From positions 107,353,297 to 107,417,296 of the forward strand of contig CM048750.1 in the NCBI GenBank assembly GCA_026315105.1: DNA of 64,000 nucleotides, in the 5' to 3' direction. Source of the DNA: Locusta migratoria (Eukaryota; Arthropoda; Insecta; Orthoptera; Acrididae). Below, in pieces: positions 1 through 10,451 of this stretch. The notes beneath the pieces were generated by a model that saw only the letters and a program-made list of their open reading frames with translations, was not told the origin of the DNA and did not search any database. Position numbers and translations under genes: made by a program. The stretch's first letter is position 1, and each line of letters begins with the position of its first letter.

Positions 1-420
1 ACAACCGCGACCTCAAATCCATTATAGATATAATTAAGTACGAGAAAGCAAGGTGGCGTATACAAAAGAAATTATCGGGCAAGGTTTCGGACGAGGGATG
101 TCACGTGATTTATTTCTGAACGCCAAATGTTGAATACCTCCATAAAACCAACCAGACATGTGCACTATGATGTTTATTAAAGTATATTTTACTGTTTTAA
201 TTTTGACCATCCATCCATTTTATATCTGACTTTCCACCAGCACATGATTACCTATATAACTATCATTCAGTACACGTACTATATTATGTGGAGCACTATA
301 ACAAGCAGTTTAATGTCAATGAGACCAGCTGATGACACCAAACAGTGTCGAAACCGGTCGTCTTGAATAAATGAAATAAAAATATCTTGGAATCTATCCT
401 ATTTATACTATATGATCGTT
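1..420 (+). mobile_element. 3' terminal relic of a Penelope-like element (tentative)
   Basis: No coding sequence is visible. Near the right side a CTGATGA box, a GACAC/GTGTC hairpin, GAA and the palindrome ACCGGT are followed by an A-rich tail containing AATAAAT. The same order of parts ends the Penelope-like copies at 11.5, 12.9, 41.1 and 48.0 kb, where ORF remnants of that class lie alongside. The left boundary is outside the window or lost. It could also be an unrelated repeat with a chance hairpin. Confidence 0.4.
321..366 (+). ncRNA. degenerate hammerhead-like motif
   Basis: The core box CTGATGA (329-335) is followed by a hairpin whose stem GACAC/GTGTC overlaps the box, then GAA and the self-complementary ACCGGT, then C. 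Hammerhead ribozymes of Penelope-like elements are known to use a very short stem III. Here stem I does not pair cleanly next to the core, so self-cleavage is doubtful. Confidence 0.3.
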
Positions 421-469
421 CCCTAAGATGAGTAAATTAAGAGATAATGATAATGTGGGAGAGATAATA

Positions 470-1162
470 CGAGACGCGTCCAGAAACTAATTTCCGTTTG
501 GTAATAAAATGAAATTGTACAAAGAATAAATTTTTATTGTACAAAATTCTACAAATCTTAAACTACTTTTCCACATAACTGCCGAAATTTTGCAGGCATT
601 TGTCATAGCGTGGCACCAAGTTTTGTATACCTTCTTCATGGAAATCTGCCGCCTGTGTCTTCAACCAATTGGAAACAGTTTCTTGCAGCTTGTCGTCATT
701 GGTGAAGTGATGACCGCCCAGGAAAGACTTGAGATGGAAGAACAGATGAAAGTCTTGTCATCAATCGCGTGAACCAGTTCTTCTGAAACAAAAGATGGAC
801 GCCCACTTCGTTCTTCATCGTGCACATCACTACCCGCCATTGAACTGTCGGACCCATCTTCTCACCATCGAATCACTCATCGCATTTGGTCCGTAAACAT
901 CGCAAATTTGCCGATATATTTCACTTGGTTCCACTCTCCTCGCATTCAGAAACCGAATCACCGACTTGATGTCACGGGCGGCGGGATTTTCAATCAACGC
1001 CGACATTTCAAACAAGCACAACAAAGCGTACGTAACAGACAGCGATCTCCAAATGGCGCACGTTCTTCTCCTTCATACACTCGTCTACAGCGCATGTGCG
1101 GAACTGCAATCGCAGTGTTGCAGCGGAGATAAATTGAAACGGAACTTTCTGGACGCACCTCG
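470..1162 (-). mobile_element. mariner element with internal deletion (SETMAR-like transposase ends retained)
   Basis: A TA dinucleotide flanks each side (468-469 and 1163-1164). The ends are inverted: the left begins CGAGACGCGTCCAGAAA and the right, read on the minus strand, begins CGAGGTGCGTCCAGAAAG. On the minus strand the transposase N-terminus is readable from about 1006 (MSALIENPAARDIKSV, then RFLNARRVEPSEIYRQIC, then VRRWVRQFNGG). It then has a one-base shift and a VHDEERSGRPSF block. The protein jumps directly to the C-terminal end (DFHLFFHLKSFLGG, LVPRYDKCLQNFGSYVEK, stop). The whole DDD catalytic core is missing, so it cannot encode transposase, but both ends are kept and it could be mobilised in trans. 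The family assignment is recalled from mariner/SETMAR transposases. Confidence 0.85.
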
Positions 1163-1245
1163 TAAAATAATAGTTTATAGAGGTAAAAGTTCCAAGAAGG
1201 AGTATATTTGTCAATGTTAACGTCAAATATCAAATAATTTTGGCT

Positions 1246-1247
<2 letters not shown>

Positions 1248-1300
<53 letters not shown>
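1248..1300. repeat. poly-T tract, 53 nt
   Basis: Uninterrupted T run between the mariner and the 74-bp tandem repeat. It reads as a poly-A tail for the minus strand, but no retroposed body is recognisable on its right. Confidence 0.8.
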
Positions 1301-1304
<4 letters not shown>

Positions 1305-1320
1305 CGGTGGGAAAGAACAT

Positions 1321-1542
1321 ACACAATACTAGAGTCGTAATTGTATCGTCAATTAATTTTTATTATTTATATTTTAATTATTTGTGTCCGAAATACACAA
1401 TACTAGAGTCGTAATCGTATCGTCAATTAAATTTTATTATTTATATTTTAATTATTTGTGTCCGAAATACACAATACTAGAGTCGTAATCGTATCGTCAA
1501 TTAATTTTTATTCTTTATATTTTAATTATTTGTGTCCTAAAT
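1321..1542. repeat. tandem repeat, 3 units of 74 bp
   Basis: Three consecutive units start at 1321, 1395 and 1469, each beginning ACACAATACTAGAGTCG and ending near TTATTTGTGTCC. They differ by only a few substitutions, so the array is young or homogenised. The units are AT-rich and contain no ORF. Confidence 0.95.
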
Positions 1543-1637
1543 GTTTACAAAAATATCATAAAACTACAAGCACATGTAAAGTGGGCTGTACAAGATGCCA
1601 GTGAGATTTTTTCTCTGATTGTAATATCAGCTATTTC

Positions 1638-3052
1638 ATCTTCATCTACATCTACATAGATACTCTGCAAATCATATTCAAGTGCCTGGCAGAGGGGTCA
1701 TTAACCACTTTCATAACTTTTCTCTCCCGTTCCATTATCTAATAGCGCGCGGGAAGAAAGAGCACATAAATCGTTCCGTTTTCGATCTGATTTCTCTTAT
1801 TTTATTGGGGTGGTCTTGTCTCCCTAAGTAGGTGGGTGCTAGCAAAATATTTTAACATTCAGAACTAAAAGTCGGTGATAGAGACTTTGCAAACAGATCA
1901 CGCCGCAATGAATAACATCTTTCTTTTAATGATTTCCACCCCAATTCTTGCAACATTTCCGTGACACTTTCTTCCCCGTAACGTGATAAAACAAAACGAG
2001 CTGCCCTTCTCTGAACCTTCTCAATGTCTTCCGTCAGTCCCACCTGGTGAGGTTCCCACAAGGGGCAACAGTACTCCAGGAGAGGACGCACAAGTGTGAT
2101 GTAGGCAGTCTCTTTGGTGGAGCTGGTGCATCGTCTAAGCGTTCTGCCAATGAAACGTAACCTTTGGTTCGCCTTCCCCACAATATTTTCTATGTGTTCT
2201 CTCCAGTCAAAGTTGTTCGTAATTGTAAATCCTAGGTATTTGGTAGAATTTACGACCTTAAGGTTTGACTGATTTATCGCGTAATTGAAGTTCAGCGGAT
2301 TTCTTTTAGTGGTCATGTGTATTACTTCACACTTTTCTTTATTTAGTGTGAATTGCCAATTTTCGCACCAAGTAGAAATTTTGTCTAAATCGCTTTGCAG
2401 TTGCTTTTGATCCTCTGTTGACTTCACTAACCGATAAACGACAGCATCGTCCGCGAACAGTCTAAGGGAGCTATTCAGATTATCTCCTAAATCGTTTATA
2501 AACACGAGGAAGAGTAGGGGACCTATAACGCTTCCCTGTGGAACGCCAGATATCACTTCTGTTTTACTCGATGATTTACCGTCAATTACAACGAACTGTG
2601 TTCTTTCTGATAGAAAATCGTGAATCCAGTCGCACAATTGGGGAGATATTCCATAAGCACGCAATTCCATAAGAAGCCGCTTGTGGGGTACAGTGTCAAA
2701 AGCCTTCCTGAAATCCAAAAATATGGAATCGATTTGAGATCCCTTGTCGATGGCACTTAACACTTCATGTGAATAAAGGGCAAGCTGTTTTTCGCAAGAG
2801 TGATACTTTCTGTGCCCTTGTTGACTACTGGTTAATTGGTCGTTCTCTTCGAGGTAGTTCCTAATATTCGAACAAAGTATATGTTCCAAAATCCTACTGC
2901 AAATCGACGTCAATGAGGTAGGCCAGTAATTTTGGGGATCACTCCTATTGCCATTCTTGAGTATTGGAGTAACTTGGGCAACTTCCCAGTCTTTGGGTAG
3001 GGATCTTACTATAATAGGCTTATAAAGAGATATTCCATAATTTATGCAATAA
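1638..3052 (-). mobile_element. 5'-truncated CR1-like LINE, ORF2 C-terminal half
   Basis: Read from right to left, the element begins inside the reverse transcriptase (LPKDWEVAQVTPIL) and continues as a 353-codon open stretch (2913-1852). Motif A is FLDFRKAFDTVPH, then SGVPQGSVIGPLLFLVFIND, and motif C is LFADD, so the catalytic aspartates are kept. A thumb and C-terminal region ends at FAKSLSPTFSSEC. The 3' end carries short repeats of the CATCTA type (about 1638-1660). ORF1, the endonuclease and the first fingers of the RT are missing, which is typical 5' truncation from incomplete reverse transcription. The same family recurs at 37.0, 42.6 and 59.6 kb, so several independent insertions are present. 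The clade call is from motif resemblance. Confidence 0.85.
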
Positions 3053-3059
3053 TACAGTT

Positions 3060-3640
3060 TTGACAGATGACAAATACTCTGACGGTTGATGTGCTGTCCA
3101 CCCGGGAGCTGACTTGACTTGGGCGCGCCTTCGGCACCATACCGTGTACTTTCTCCTGGATGGCCCCTTCGGTCCGCAGGCAGCGGCCACGTCTATCGGC
3201 CCGGCGCGAGCCCTGGGCGCTATCGCGGTGGCCGATCTGGGCAGGTCGCGCCCCGTGGGGCCCTGATTCACCGCCTGCTATTGGTCGTGTGAGCCGCGGA
3301 TACATTACACGCGCCTAGATGCTATCTCGCCCGGCCCAGTGTTTATTACGCTCGCGCAGAGTAATCGATTAGCTGCGGCTGCTCATATTTACCACACTGT
3401 GCGGCGGTGCGCTAAATTTCGTGCTGCACGCCGGGAGCATTAAGCACCCCACTTGAACCGGCCTGCGCTGGGCGCCTGAATTATCGATACGTAGCGTGTG
3501 AATGGAGTGAGACAAACAATACTCTTTGTTGTGTATAAAGGAAACGAATTTCCTGTACAAGTCCCCGATCTTCATTTCTTCAATAAGAATAAAAACCGTC
3601 TAGAGCGCTAAAATTATATTTATTGCGACGTTTCAGCATC
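3060..3640. other. GC-rich stretch of unknown nature
   Basis: Between the LINE fragment and the next SINE, about 3100-3500 is markedly richer in G+C than its surroundings, with many CpG dinucleotides. No ORF with recognisable domains and no repeat ends were found. It could be the 5' region of a retroelement or a CpG-rich regulatory region. Confidence 0.35.
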
Positions 3641-3648
3641 TACCACCA

Positions 3649-3813
3649 GCCGGCCGCGGTGGTCGAGGTGACTGAGGCGCTCCAGTCACGGTCTACACGG
3701 CCACTACGGTCGGGGGTTCGAATCCCTCCTCGGGCATGAATATCTGTGACGTCCTTAGGATAAGGACCCGTAGTTAAGTCCCATAAGCTTAACAAATATT
3801 TGAACAATTTGAA
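3649..3813 (+). mobile_element. SINE family A (tRNA-Leu-like head)
   Basis: The head resembles a tRNA, with an A box (GTGGTCGAGGTG) and a B box (GGTTCGAATCC), followed by the family's body ending in AACATTTGAAC-like sequence. A near-perfect duplication CATCTACCAC/CATCTACCAT flanks it (about 3637-3646 and 3814-3823), marking retroposition. Confidence 0.9.
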
Positions 3814-4024
3814 CATCTACCATCATCCGATCTAAAAACCTGTGAACTTGCACAGTAACGTACAGCGTCAATGATAAAATATCTACATAACAGATAAGTC
3901 AACTCAGTAGGCCTACTCTTTGTTAGCAGTACCAAAGTCCAGATATATGGTGTAGACATCTCAACAAGGTCCTAAGTATGATAAGAATCTTCATGTAGAA
4001 GGTAACTGTATATCGTTGACTGAA

Positions 4025-4115
4025 TGTTCCGTTGATGCTTGGTACAATAAAAACACACGACAGTGCTGTAACGTTCTACAATTATTTTATTTATTTATTT
4101 TTTTTTTTTTTTTTT

Positions 4116-4163
<48 letters not shown>

Positions 4164-4200
4164 CATCTTTAGCTTGTTACGGCATCATCAGCTGCAAAGA
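4025..4200 (-). mobile_element. Penelope-like terminal relic with poly-T/A tract
   Basis: On the minus strand, CAGCTGATGATGCCG and a weak hairpin are followed by AAAGATGAATTCT and then a 75-nt A-rich run (4083-4157 as T on the plus strand). The arrangement resembles the hairpin ends of the other Penelope-like copies, but the GAAA part of the core is missing. No coding remnant is attached. Confidence 0.3.
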
Positions 4201-4620
4201 TTTCGTGAACATGGCAAGAAATAAAATGCGTATGAAAGAATCAACAGGCGAAATATAAACGTTGTGTAGGAGAGTATAAGAAGAAGTGGTGCTAAGTCGC
4301 TAAGAAAAGAAAGCAACATAAAAAAAAAAAAAACACATGACAAGGTTGTTTTGTTTCCAATAAGGTGACATGGAACAATTGTAGTGAGTTGGTGACACTA
4401 CGAAAGAGGTGATAAATAAATGCGTTTCATTCATAAAACTATTACAAAACAAGTACAATGATTACTCAAAGACAACGTTTTTAGTACAAGGTCACAAAAG
4501 TTGAAGAAACAGGTAAATTAATCAAAACAGTTCGGTGTGAATTTTTGTTAACTATATGTATGTAATAAATTATTTCAGATTGCCTAACTTTCAATAAGAA
4601 AAAATTTACAGTTAATTAAC

Positions 4621-4806
4621 AGTTTGTTAAGCCTAATGGACTTAACTGCGGGGTCATCAGTCCCTAAACTTACAAACTACTTATGAAGTACCATATACTA
4701 AAGACGACACAAACATCCATGCCCGAGGGGGGATTCGAGCCCCCGTCCGTAGCGGCCGTGCAGGCTGTGATTGACGCTGCGCAGTCCCCTCGGCCACCGC
4801 GCCTGC
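4621..4806 (-). mobile_element. SINE family A
   Basis: Reverse-oriented copy. The tRNA-like head is at the right (GGCCGAGGGGACTG on the minus strand) and the body with the GGGACTGATGACCCC-type motif is at the left. Some substitutions lie in the head, and no clear target duplication was identified. Confidence 0.88.
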
Positions 4807-4809
4807 TGA

Positions 4810-6430
4810 GAGATTAAATGAACAGTCAGTCTAAATATAAATTAAATACATGGTAGTGTATGGCAATGCCATGCTAAATTATTACATTATTTTCAAGAAT
4901 ACGGAAAAATAAATGTTACAGTTCTTTCACTTACGCCACTAATGACTGACCAAGTATAGAATATTTGTAATATGTTTTGTAAACCACTAAAATCTTTCCT
5001 GATGAAAATGCCAACACCGAAGTCAAGAAATATGCGAGTGTGTGAATTATAAATTAGTCTAGGTAGGATTGTTGGTATTATCTCCAGTTACTCGTGGAGA
5101 ATAAGGGAACTTGTTTGGTCATTGTTTGATCATTGAGTACCAGACTTCGGCAAGTATATATTGATTTCCGGTATTTCTGGGTTTTTCATCTTTCTACGTT
5201 TATGAATATGGTGTAAAACTTCAGGTTAGATTTTATAACTGTGACTCTTTAAGCAAACAAAGCAGAAGCGGAGTCACCTTTTCTGAATATCCGCAGCAAG
5301 GCGCCTTACTACGCTTGGCCATTCCGCCGCAGCTTGAATGCATCACAAACAGATCAGTATCCATTTCTGCCAAAGGTTGCACCTACAAAATTATTTGATT
5401 GTAGGGCTTATAGTTTGGGAAATGTGACCTCACAAACACTGAGACGTGTGGGAAACTGCCGCATCATATTTTCGTTCGTATTTTATGCTGCCGTACCGTT
5501 CATCCGATTGTGGTGAAGTTTTTGCACACTTATTCATTACAACAAGAGGAATATCATCGTCTACCTAAGATTTCATCGGCGCATGACGGAATGTACTTTG
5601 CTGTAAGCGTAGACAGCACTTCTGCGATCACCATGGAAGGTAACAGCGTTATATAATTCTTCAGAGATCAGATGTGGGAGGCAATTGATTGAGGAGGTGG
5701 AGTTGCACAGAGAGAGACGAGGAGGAGAAAGAGGAAGATGGAGATGTGCAGAGAGACGCATAGCAGGAGATGAACAGAGAGAGGAGGGACGAGAAAATGA
5801 ACAGAAAGAGAGGGGGAAAGACAAGGTGGACAGAGAGAGAAAAGCGAAGGAGATATGATCTTAAGAATGGATGCCGGGTTTTTAGGTAGTGAACGCTAAA
5901 AATAGGAAAGTATTGGTACCACCCCTGAGGAGAGAAAAGGAGATGTGGGAAAGAACAGATGCAGCAATTCTTAATATTGATTAATCTTGTAGAGGTTTGA
6001 TGCTTCTTTCTTTAATTTTCATTCTCATAACAATAATACACATCAAGGAGCGGTATAATTTTACTTACGTTGGCGGCGTTGTGTGGTGATGTTGGCAACT
6101 GCCGTAAAATGCTTTTTTCAAAAATCAGTCATGTTGAATGAGGGGAATAATTTTTATGTTCACCATGAAATAAATAATTTACGCTGTTGTGGTCAATAAA
6201 TTAATCCTCTTCCTAAAGTGAATAGTTTAGTGTCAACGATGGCAAACTAAACGACAAATAAAATTTTACCCAGTTAGGACTTTTTTTTTTCTTCCTAGCT
6301 ATATCCCATATGCTTTGCAATGTCATGAAAAGAAAAGAAGTGCATCGTTCGACGATTATAACCACTAAATTGTACGTAGAGTAAAAATATCTTTGGAGTG
6401 AGAATTTCGTTCTGTGCATCTCAACATTTA
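4810..6430. other. unassigned sequence with a purine-rich block
   Basis: Apart from the SINE head at 5.29 kb, no gene or repeat is recognised. About 5690-5850 is an imperfect GA-rich block (GAGAGAG, GGAGGA runs), a simple-sequence low-complexity tract that gives spurious open frames on the opposite strand. Confidence 0.5.
5289..5336 (-). mobile_element. SINE family B head fragment
   Basis: Only the 5' tRNA-like head is present on the minus strand (GCTGCGGCGGAATGGCC through CCTTGCTGCGG). The rest of the SINE is missing, so this is a truncated relic. Confidence 0.6.
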
Positions 6431-6431
6431 A

Positions 6432-7097
6432 GTTGGAGATGAACCTCCTGTAGCTGTAGGTGTAGGAAGTACGCAGCAGACCTCAGCTTTTGGTAAGCCG
6501 AAATCTGTAGAGAGGTCTCTTAGGAAGAAGAAGGTTCTGCTGCTAGGTAGTTCTCATGGCAGAGGTGTTGGCCAACAGTTGCAGGAAGTACTTGGGAGTG
6601 AGTACCAGGTCACCAGCATAGTGAAGCCTAGTGCAGGGTTAGATCAGGTCACTTGTAACATAGGGGACTTATGTAGGAATTTTTCAAAAGAGGATCAGGT
6701 AGTTATAGTGGGTGGGGCCGGGAACAGTCTTGATAGGGACGGGGAATATGATATAGGTGGTGATCTGGAAAGGATAGCAAATGAAACTGGTGGCACGAAT
6801 GTGCATTTCGTGCAGCTGTTTCAGCGTCATGATAGGCCTTGTCTTAATACGGCTGTCAGCCGTCTTAACATGGGGCTTGAAAAGGCGCTGATGACGGAGG
6901 GCATGGATCACATTGCAGTGGTGCCAGTTGAAACTATCCAAAGGTCGGATTTTACTAGGCACGGTCTGCACCTCAATAGGTATGGGAAGGGGAGGTTGGC
7001 AAAGCTCATAGGTGACAGTGTAGTAGGGGGTGGGGGTTTCACTCATGGAAAAATTCCTGTAGTAGTTGGTGTTAGGGCTGCACCTTTTTTAGACTGA
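6432..7097 (+). CDS. LINE ORF1 remnant with SGNH-hydrolase-like domain (5' truncated)
   Basis: The frame is open from just after a stop at 6429 to the stop ending at 7097, about 221 codons; the true start codon has been lost by 5' truncation. An SGNH-like fold is suggested by VLLLGSSHGRGVG (a GDSH-like block I), VVIVGGAGNS in the block III position and the C-terminal DFTRHGLHLNRYGKGRL, which carries the Asp-x-x-His pair. CR1/L2-type LINEs are known to carry an esterase of this kind in ORF1. It lies just upstream of ORF2 and their frames overlap slightly, as usual for a bicistronic LINE RNA. Block I has Ser where many family members have Asp, so enzyme activity is uncertain. Confidence 0.8.
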   Translation, partial: VGDEPPVAVGVGSTQQTSAFGKPKSVERSLRKKKVLLLGSSHGRGVGQQLQEVLGSEYQVTSIVKPSAGLDQVTCNIGDLCRNFSKEDQVVIVGGAGNSLDRDGEYDIGGDLERIANETGGTNVHFVQLFQRHDRPCLNTAVSRLNMGLEKALMTEGMDHIAVVPVETIQRSDFTRHGLHLNRYGKGRLAKLIGDSVVGGGGFTHGKIPVVVGVRAAPFLD

Positions 7098-7153
7098 AGA
7101 CAGCTGATAGATATTCCTGCTTAAAGGAAGTCCCTCTAAGAAATGAACCACCT

Positions 7154-10048
7154 TTGACAAAGTCTAAGAATATAAGTAATAAGGGAATTACTGTTTTTCA
7201 TCAAAATATACAGGGTATCAGAGATAAAGTTAATGAAATGCTTATTGATACTGATTCTGACATTATTGGTATTTCAGAGCACTTTTTAAGTGGTGTGACA
7301 ATTCAGAGACTTCCTTTGCCAGGATACAGGTTAGCTGCCTTTTACTCTAGGAGTTCCTTGCAGTGTGGGGGAGTGGCCATGTATGTAAAAAACGATTTTT
7401 CATGGGAGTCAATCGATTTTTCTAAACACTGCACAGAACAGATATTTGAATGTTGTGCAGGAATTGTTAATGTTAATGGAACTAAACTAGTAATAGTTGT
7501 TATTTATAGATCCCCTGACTCAGATTTTAAAATGTTTCTGCCCAAGCTGGAATTGGTTCTGGGTTCACTGTATAGGAAGTATAAAAATTTAATTGTGTGT
7601 GGAGATTTCAACATTAATTGTGTAGGTGATAGCTCAAGGAAACGTCAGCTGTTAGATCTATTTAATTCCTATAACATGATGCAAACAGTATTTTTTCCAA
7701 CGAGAGTGCAAGGAAATAGCAGTTCTACCATTGACAATATATTTGTTCATTCTTCATTATTAGAGGGGCACTCTGTCAGCAGAATAGTAAATGGCCTATC
7801 AGACCACGATGCCCAACTTTTAATTCTAAAAAGTATTTGTTCTCAAACAAATGTTAAACATAAATATCAACTACTCAGAAAAGTTAATCCAGTTGCAATT
7901 GAGACCTTTTTAAGCCTAATTAAGGAACAAGAATGGCAGGATGTTTATAGTGCTGATAATGCAGATGATAAATATAATGCTTTTCTGAACACATTTATTA
8001 TGCTATTTGAAAGTTGCTTTCCACTAGAACGCTCAAAACAGGGTACTTTCAGTAACAGACAGCCAGGGTGGATGACAAAGGGGATAAGAGTATCATGTAG
8101 AACTAAGCGGGAGTTGTATCAAAATGTTAGAAGCAGTCAGAATGAAGATGCAGTAGCTCATTACAAACAGTACTGTAAGGTTCTGAAAAATGTCATTAAG
8201 AATGCAAAAAGTATGTGGTACGCAAAAAGAATAGCAAACTCTCGGGATAAAATTAAAACTATCTGGTCAGTCGTGAAGGAAGTGTCTGGTCAGGAGCAGC
8301 AGGTAGAAGATATAACGTCAGTGCGTAGTAGGAATGTTTCTGTTACTGACAAGTTAGATATATGTGCAATATTCAATAATCACTTTCTGAATATAGTAGA
8401 GGAACTAAACAAAACTCTAGTTTCTACAGGTAATCATATAACGTTTTTAGAAAATGCGTTTCCGAGGCTGTTGCCTGAAATGATCCTTCATGATACTTCC
8501 ATAGGTGAGATTGAGTCAATAATTAAATCACTAAAGACTAAGGACTCTTGTGGATATGATGGGGTATCTAGCAGAATTCTAAAGTACTGTTCTCCATATG
8601 TTAGCCCAGTACTAAGCCATATTTGTAATTTTTCCTTTCGGAATGGTCAGTTTCCTAACAGATTAAAGTACTCAGTAGTGAAACCGCTTTATAAAAAAGG
8701 TGAAAGGGATAATGTAGACAACTATAGACCTATTTCTATGCCATCGGTTTTTTCCAAAGTTATTGAAAAGGCTGTATATTCAAGATTAATTGATCATTTC
8801 AGTTCACATAATTTCCTGTCAAACGTACAGTTTGGTTTTAGAAGTGGTTTAACGACCGAAAACGCTATATTTTCGTTTCTCTGTGAGGCACTTGATGGGT
8901 TAAATAAGAGGCTACGGACATTAGGCGTCTTCTTTGATTTAACAAAAGCGTTTGATTGTGTTGATCACAAAATATTGTTGCAGAAGTTGGAACATTATGG
9001 AATACGGGGAGTAGCCCACAACTGGTTCACCTCTTACTTTAATAATAGACAACAGAAGGTAATTCTCCGCAATGTAGAAAATGGCTATGACGTGCAATCC
9101 CAATGGGGCACAATTAAGTATGGGGTGCCCCAGGGGTCTGTTTTGGGACCATTGCTGTTTCTTATTTATATAAATGATATGCCTTCGAGTATAACAGGTG
9201 ATTGTAAAATATTTTTGTTTGCTGATGATACCAGTTTGGTAGTGAAGGATGTTGCTCGTAATATTGACACAGTATCAAATAATGCAGTTCAAGAGATAAG
9301 TTCATGGCTAATAGAAAACAAGTTGATGTTAAATCACAGTAAAACTCAGTTCTTACAATTTCTAACACATAATTTGACGAAATCTGACATTATGATTACA
9401 CATAATGGGCATGTGATAAGTGAGACTGAACAGTTCAAATTTCTAGGTGTTCATATAGACAGTAAGCTGTCATGGAAAGCCCATGTTCAGGATCTTGTTC
9501 CAAAACTAAATTCTGCTATATTTACCATTAGAACAATATCTGAGATAAGTGATTTTTCAACACGAAAAGTAGTCTATTTCGCTTACTTTCACTCACTTAT
9601 GACGTACGGCATTGTTTTTTGGGGTAACTCGCCTGATGCAAAAAGGATATTTCTGGCTCAAAAACGGGCGGTTCGAGCAATATCTGGTGTAAGTTCGCGA
9701 ACGTCATGTCGACCCCTTTTCAGTAGTCTGGGAATTTTGACTCTGGCGTCACAATACGTTTTTTCTTTAATGTCGTTTGTTGTTAATAATATCAGCTTAT
9801 TCCCACGAGTTAGTAGCTTTCACTCGGTGAATACTAGACAGATGTCTAATCTACATTTGCACCGCACCACCTTAACACTTGTGCAGAAAGGGGTGCAGTA
9901 TTCTGCGGCATCCATTTTCAATAAGCTGCCACAAGAACTTAAGAATCTTAGCACTAATCCACATGCTTTCAAATCTAATTTGAAGAGTTACCTCGTGGCT
10001 CACTCCTTTTATTCTGTCGAGGAACTCCTAGAAAAGTTAAACAATTAA
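7154..10048 (+). CDS. CR1-like LINE ORF2: endonuclease and reverse transcriptase, open throughout
   Basis: This frame of 964 codons has no internal stop. The N-terminal third is an apurinic-type endonuclease: FHQNIQGIRD, a glutamate in GISEHFL, IYRSP, CGDFNIN, STIDNIFVHSS and GLSDHDAQL. The reverse transcriptase follows: DNYRPISMPSVFSKVIEK, QFGFRSGLTT, motif A VFFDLTKAFDCVDH, motif B YGVPQGSVLGPLLFLIYIND and motif C FLFADDTSLVV, all catalytic aspartates kept. A thumb and C-terminal domain follows. The start shown is a TTG; the frame extends upstream to overlap ORF1, so the real start is unsettled. It would nick target DNA and copy the LINE RNA at the site. This is the least damaged gene here, probably a recent insertion. 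Confidence 0.93.
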   Translation: MTKSKNISNKGITVFHQNIQGIRDKVNEMLIDTDSDIIGISEHFLSGVTIQRLPLPGYRLAAFYSRSSLQCGGVAMYVKNDFSWESIDFSKHCTEQIFECCAGIVNVNGTKLVIVVIYRSPDSDFKMFLPKLELVLGSLYRKYKNLIVCGDFNINCVGDSSRKRQLLDLFNSYNMMQTVFFPTRVQGNSSSTIDNIFVHSSLLEGHSVSRIVNGLSDHDAQLLILKSICSQTNVKHKYQLLRKVNPVAIETFLSLIKEQEWQDVYSADNADDKYNAFLNTFIMLFESCFPLERSKQGTFSNRQPGWMTKGIRVSCRTKRELYQNVRSSQNEDAVAHYKQYCKVLKNVIKNAKSMWYAKRIANSRDKIKTIWSVVKEVSGQEQQVEDITSVRSRNVSVTDKLDICAIFNNHFLNIVEELNKTLVSTGNHITFLENAFPRLLPEMILHDTSIGEIESIIKSLKTKDSCGYDGVSSRILKYCSPYVSPVLSHICNFSFRNGQFPNRLKYSVVKPLYKKGERDNVDNYRPISMPSVFSKVIEKAVYSRLIDHFSSHNFLSNVQFGFRSGLTTENAIFSFLCEALDGLNKRLRTLGVFFDLTKAFDCVDHKILLQKLEHYGIRGVAHNWFTSYFNNRQQKVILRNVENGYDVQSQWGTIKYGVPQGSVLGPLLFLIYINDMPSSITGDCKIFLFADDTSLVVKDVARNIDTVSNNAVQEISSWLIENKLMLNHSKTQFLQFLTHNLTKSDIMITHNGHVISETEQFKFLGVHIDSKLSWKAHVQDLVPKLNSAIFTIRTISEISDFSTRKVVYFAYFHSLMTYGIVFWGNSPDAKRIFLAQKRAVRAISGVSSRTSCRPLFSSLGILTLASQYVFSLMSFVVNNISLFPRVSSFHSVNTRQMSNLHLHRTTLTLVQKGVQYSAASIFNKLPQELKNLSTNPHAFKSNLKSYLVAHSFYSVEELLEKLNN

Positions 10049-10206
10049 GCTAATTTATTTTTTCTTTATTGATTCTTTTCACTTTTTCTATTACCATTAT
10101 TGTGTAACAATTAATGTATTGACTTGTTCCATGACCATGGAGTCTTACTCCTGAAGTGGGTCCTATGGAACAGAATAAATAAATAAATAAAAAAAATAAA
10201 TAAAAT
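10049..10206 (+). mobile_element. LINE 3' UTR and AATAAA-repeat tail
   Basis: Following ORF2 is a short UTR with a possible hairpin pairing TGTTCCAT (about 10126) with ATGGAACA (about 10167). It ends in tandem AATAAA/AAATAAAT repeats instead of a plain poly-A tail. The tail marks the insertion's 3' end. Confidence 0.75.
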
Positions 10207-10451
10207 TACCGCGTTATACTGAGACAAACCCACTTGTGTAGTCCCTTCCAAAAACCAACAACAACAGCAACAAATCCACTCTTTCCACACATTTATTTAC
10301 TATTACGATTAGTTTGTACCCCATTGGCTGCAATGGAGATCTACATGCTTTTCGCAGAGCGACCACATAACATGAAATAATATAATACATATGTCACAGA
10401 AGCAGCAAAAAAGTTAAGGAAGCATCGCTTCAAATTCAAATTTGTTTGTTC

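Noticed and set aside
994..1326. Minus-strand open frame of 110 codons with a poly-lysine stretch
   Set aside because: The lysines come from the T homopolymer at 1248-1300, and the rest overlaps the mariner terminus in the wrong frame.
3020..3305. Two overlapping minus-strand open frames in GC-rich DNA
   Set aside because: High G+C lowers stop frequency; no recognisable domain and no conserved motif in either frame.
5573..5824. Open frame over the purine-rich block
   Set aside because: Low-complexity Ser/Leu/Pro composition dictated by the GA-rich tract; no start context or domain.
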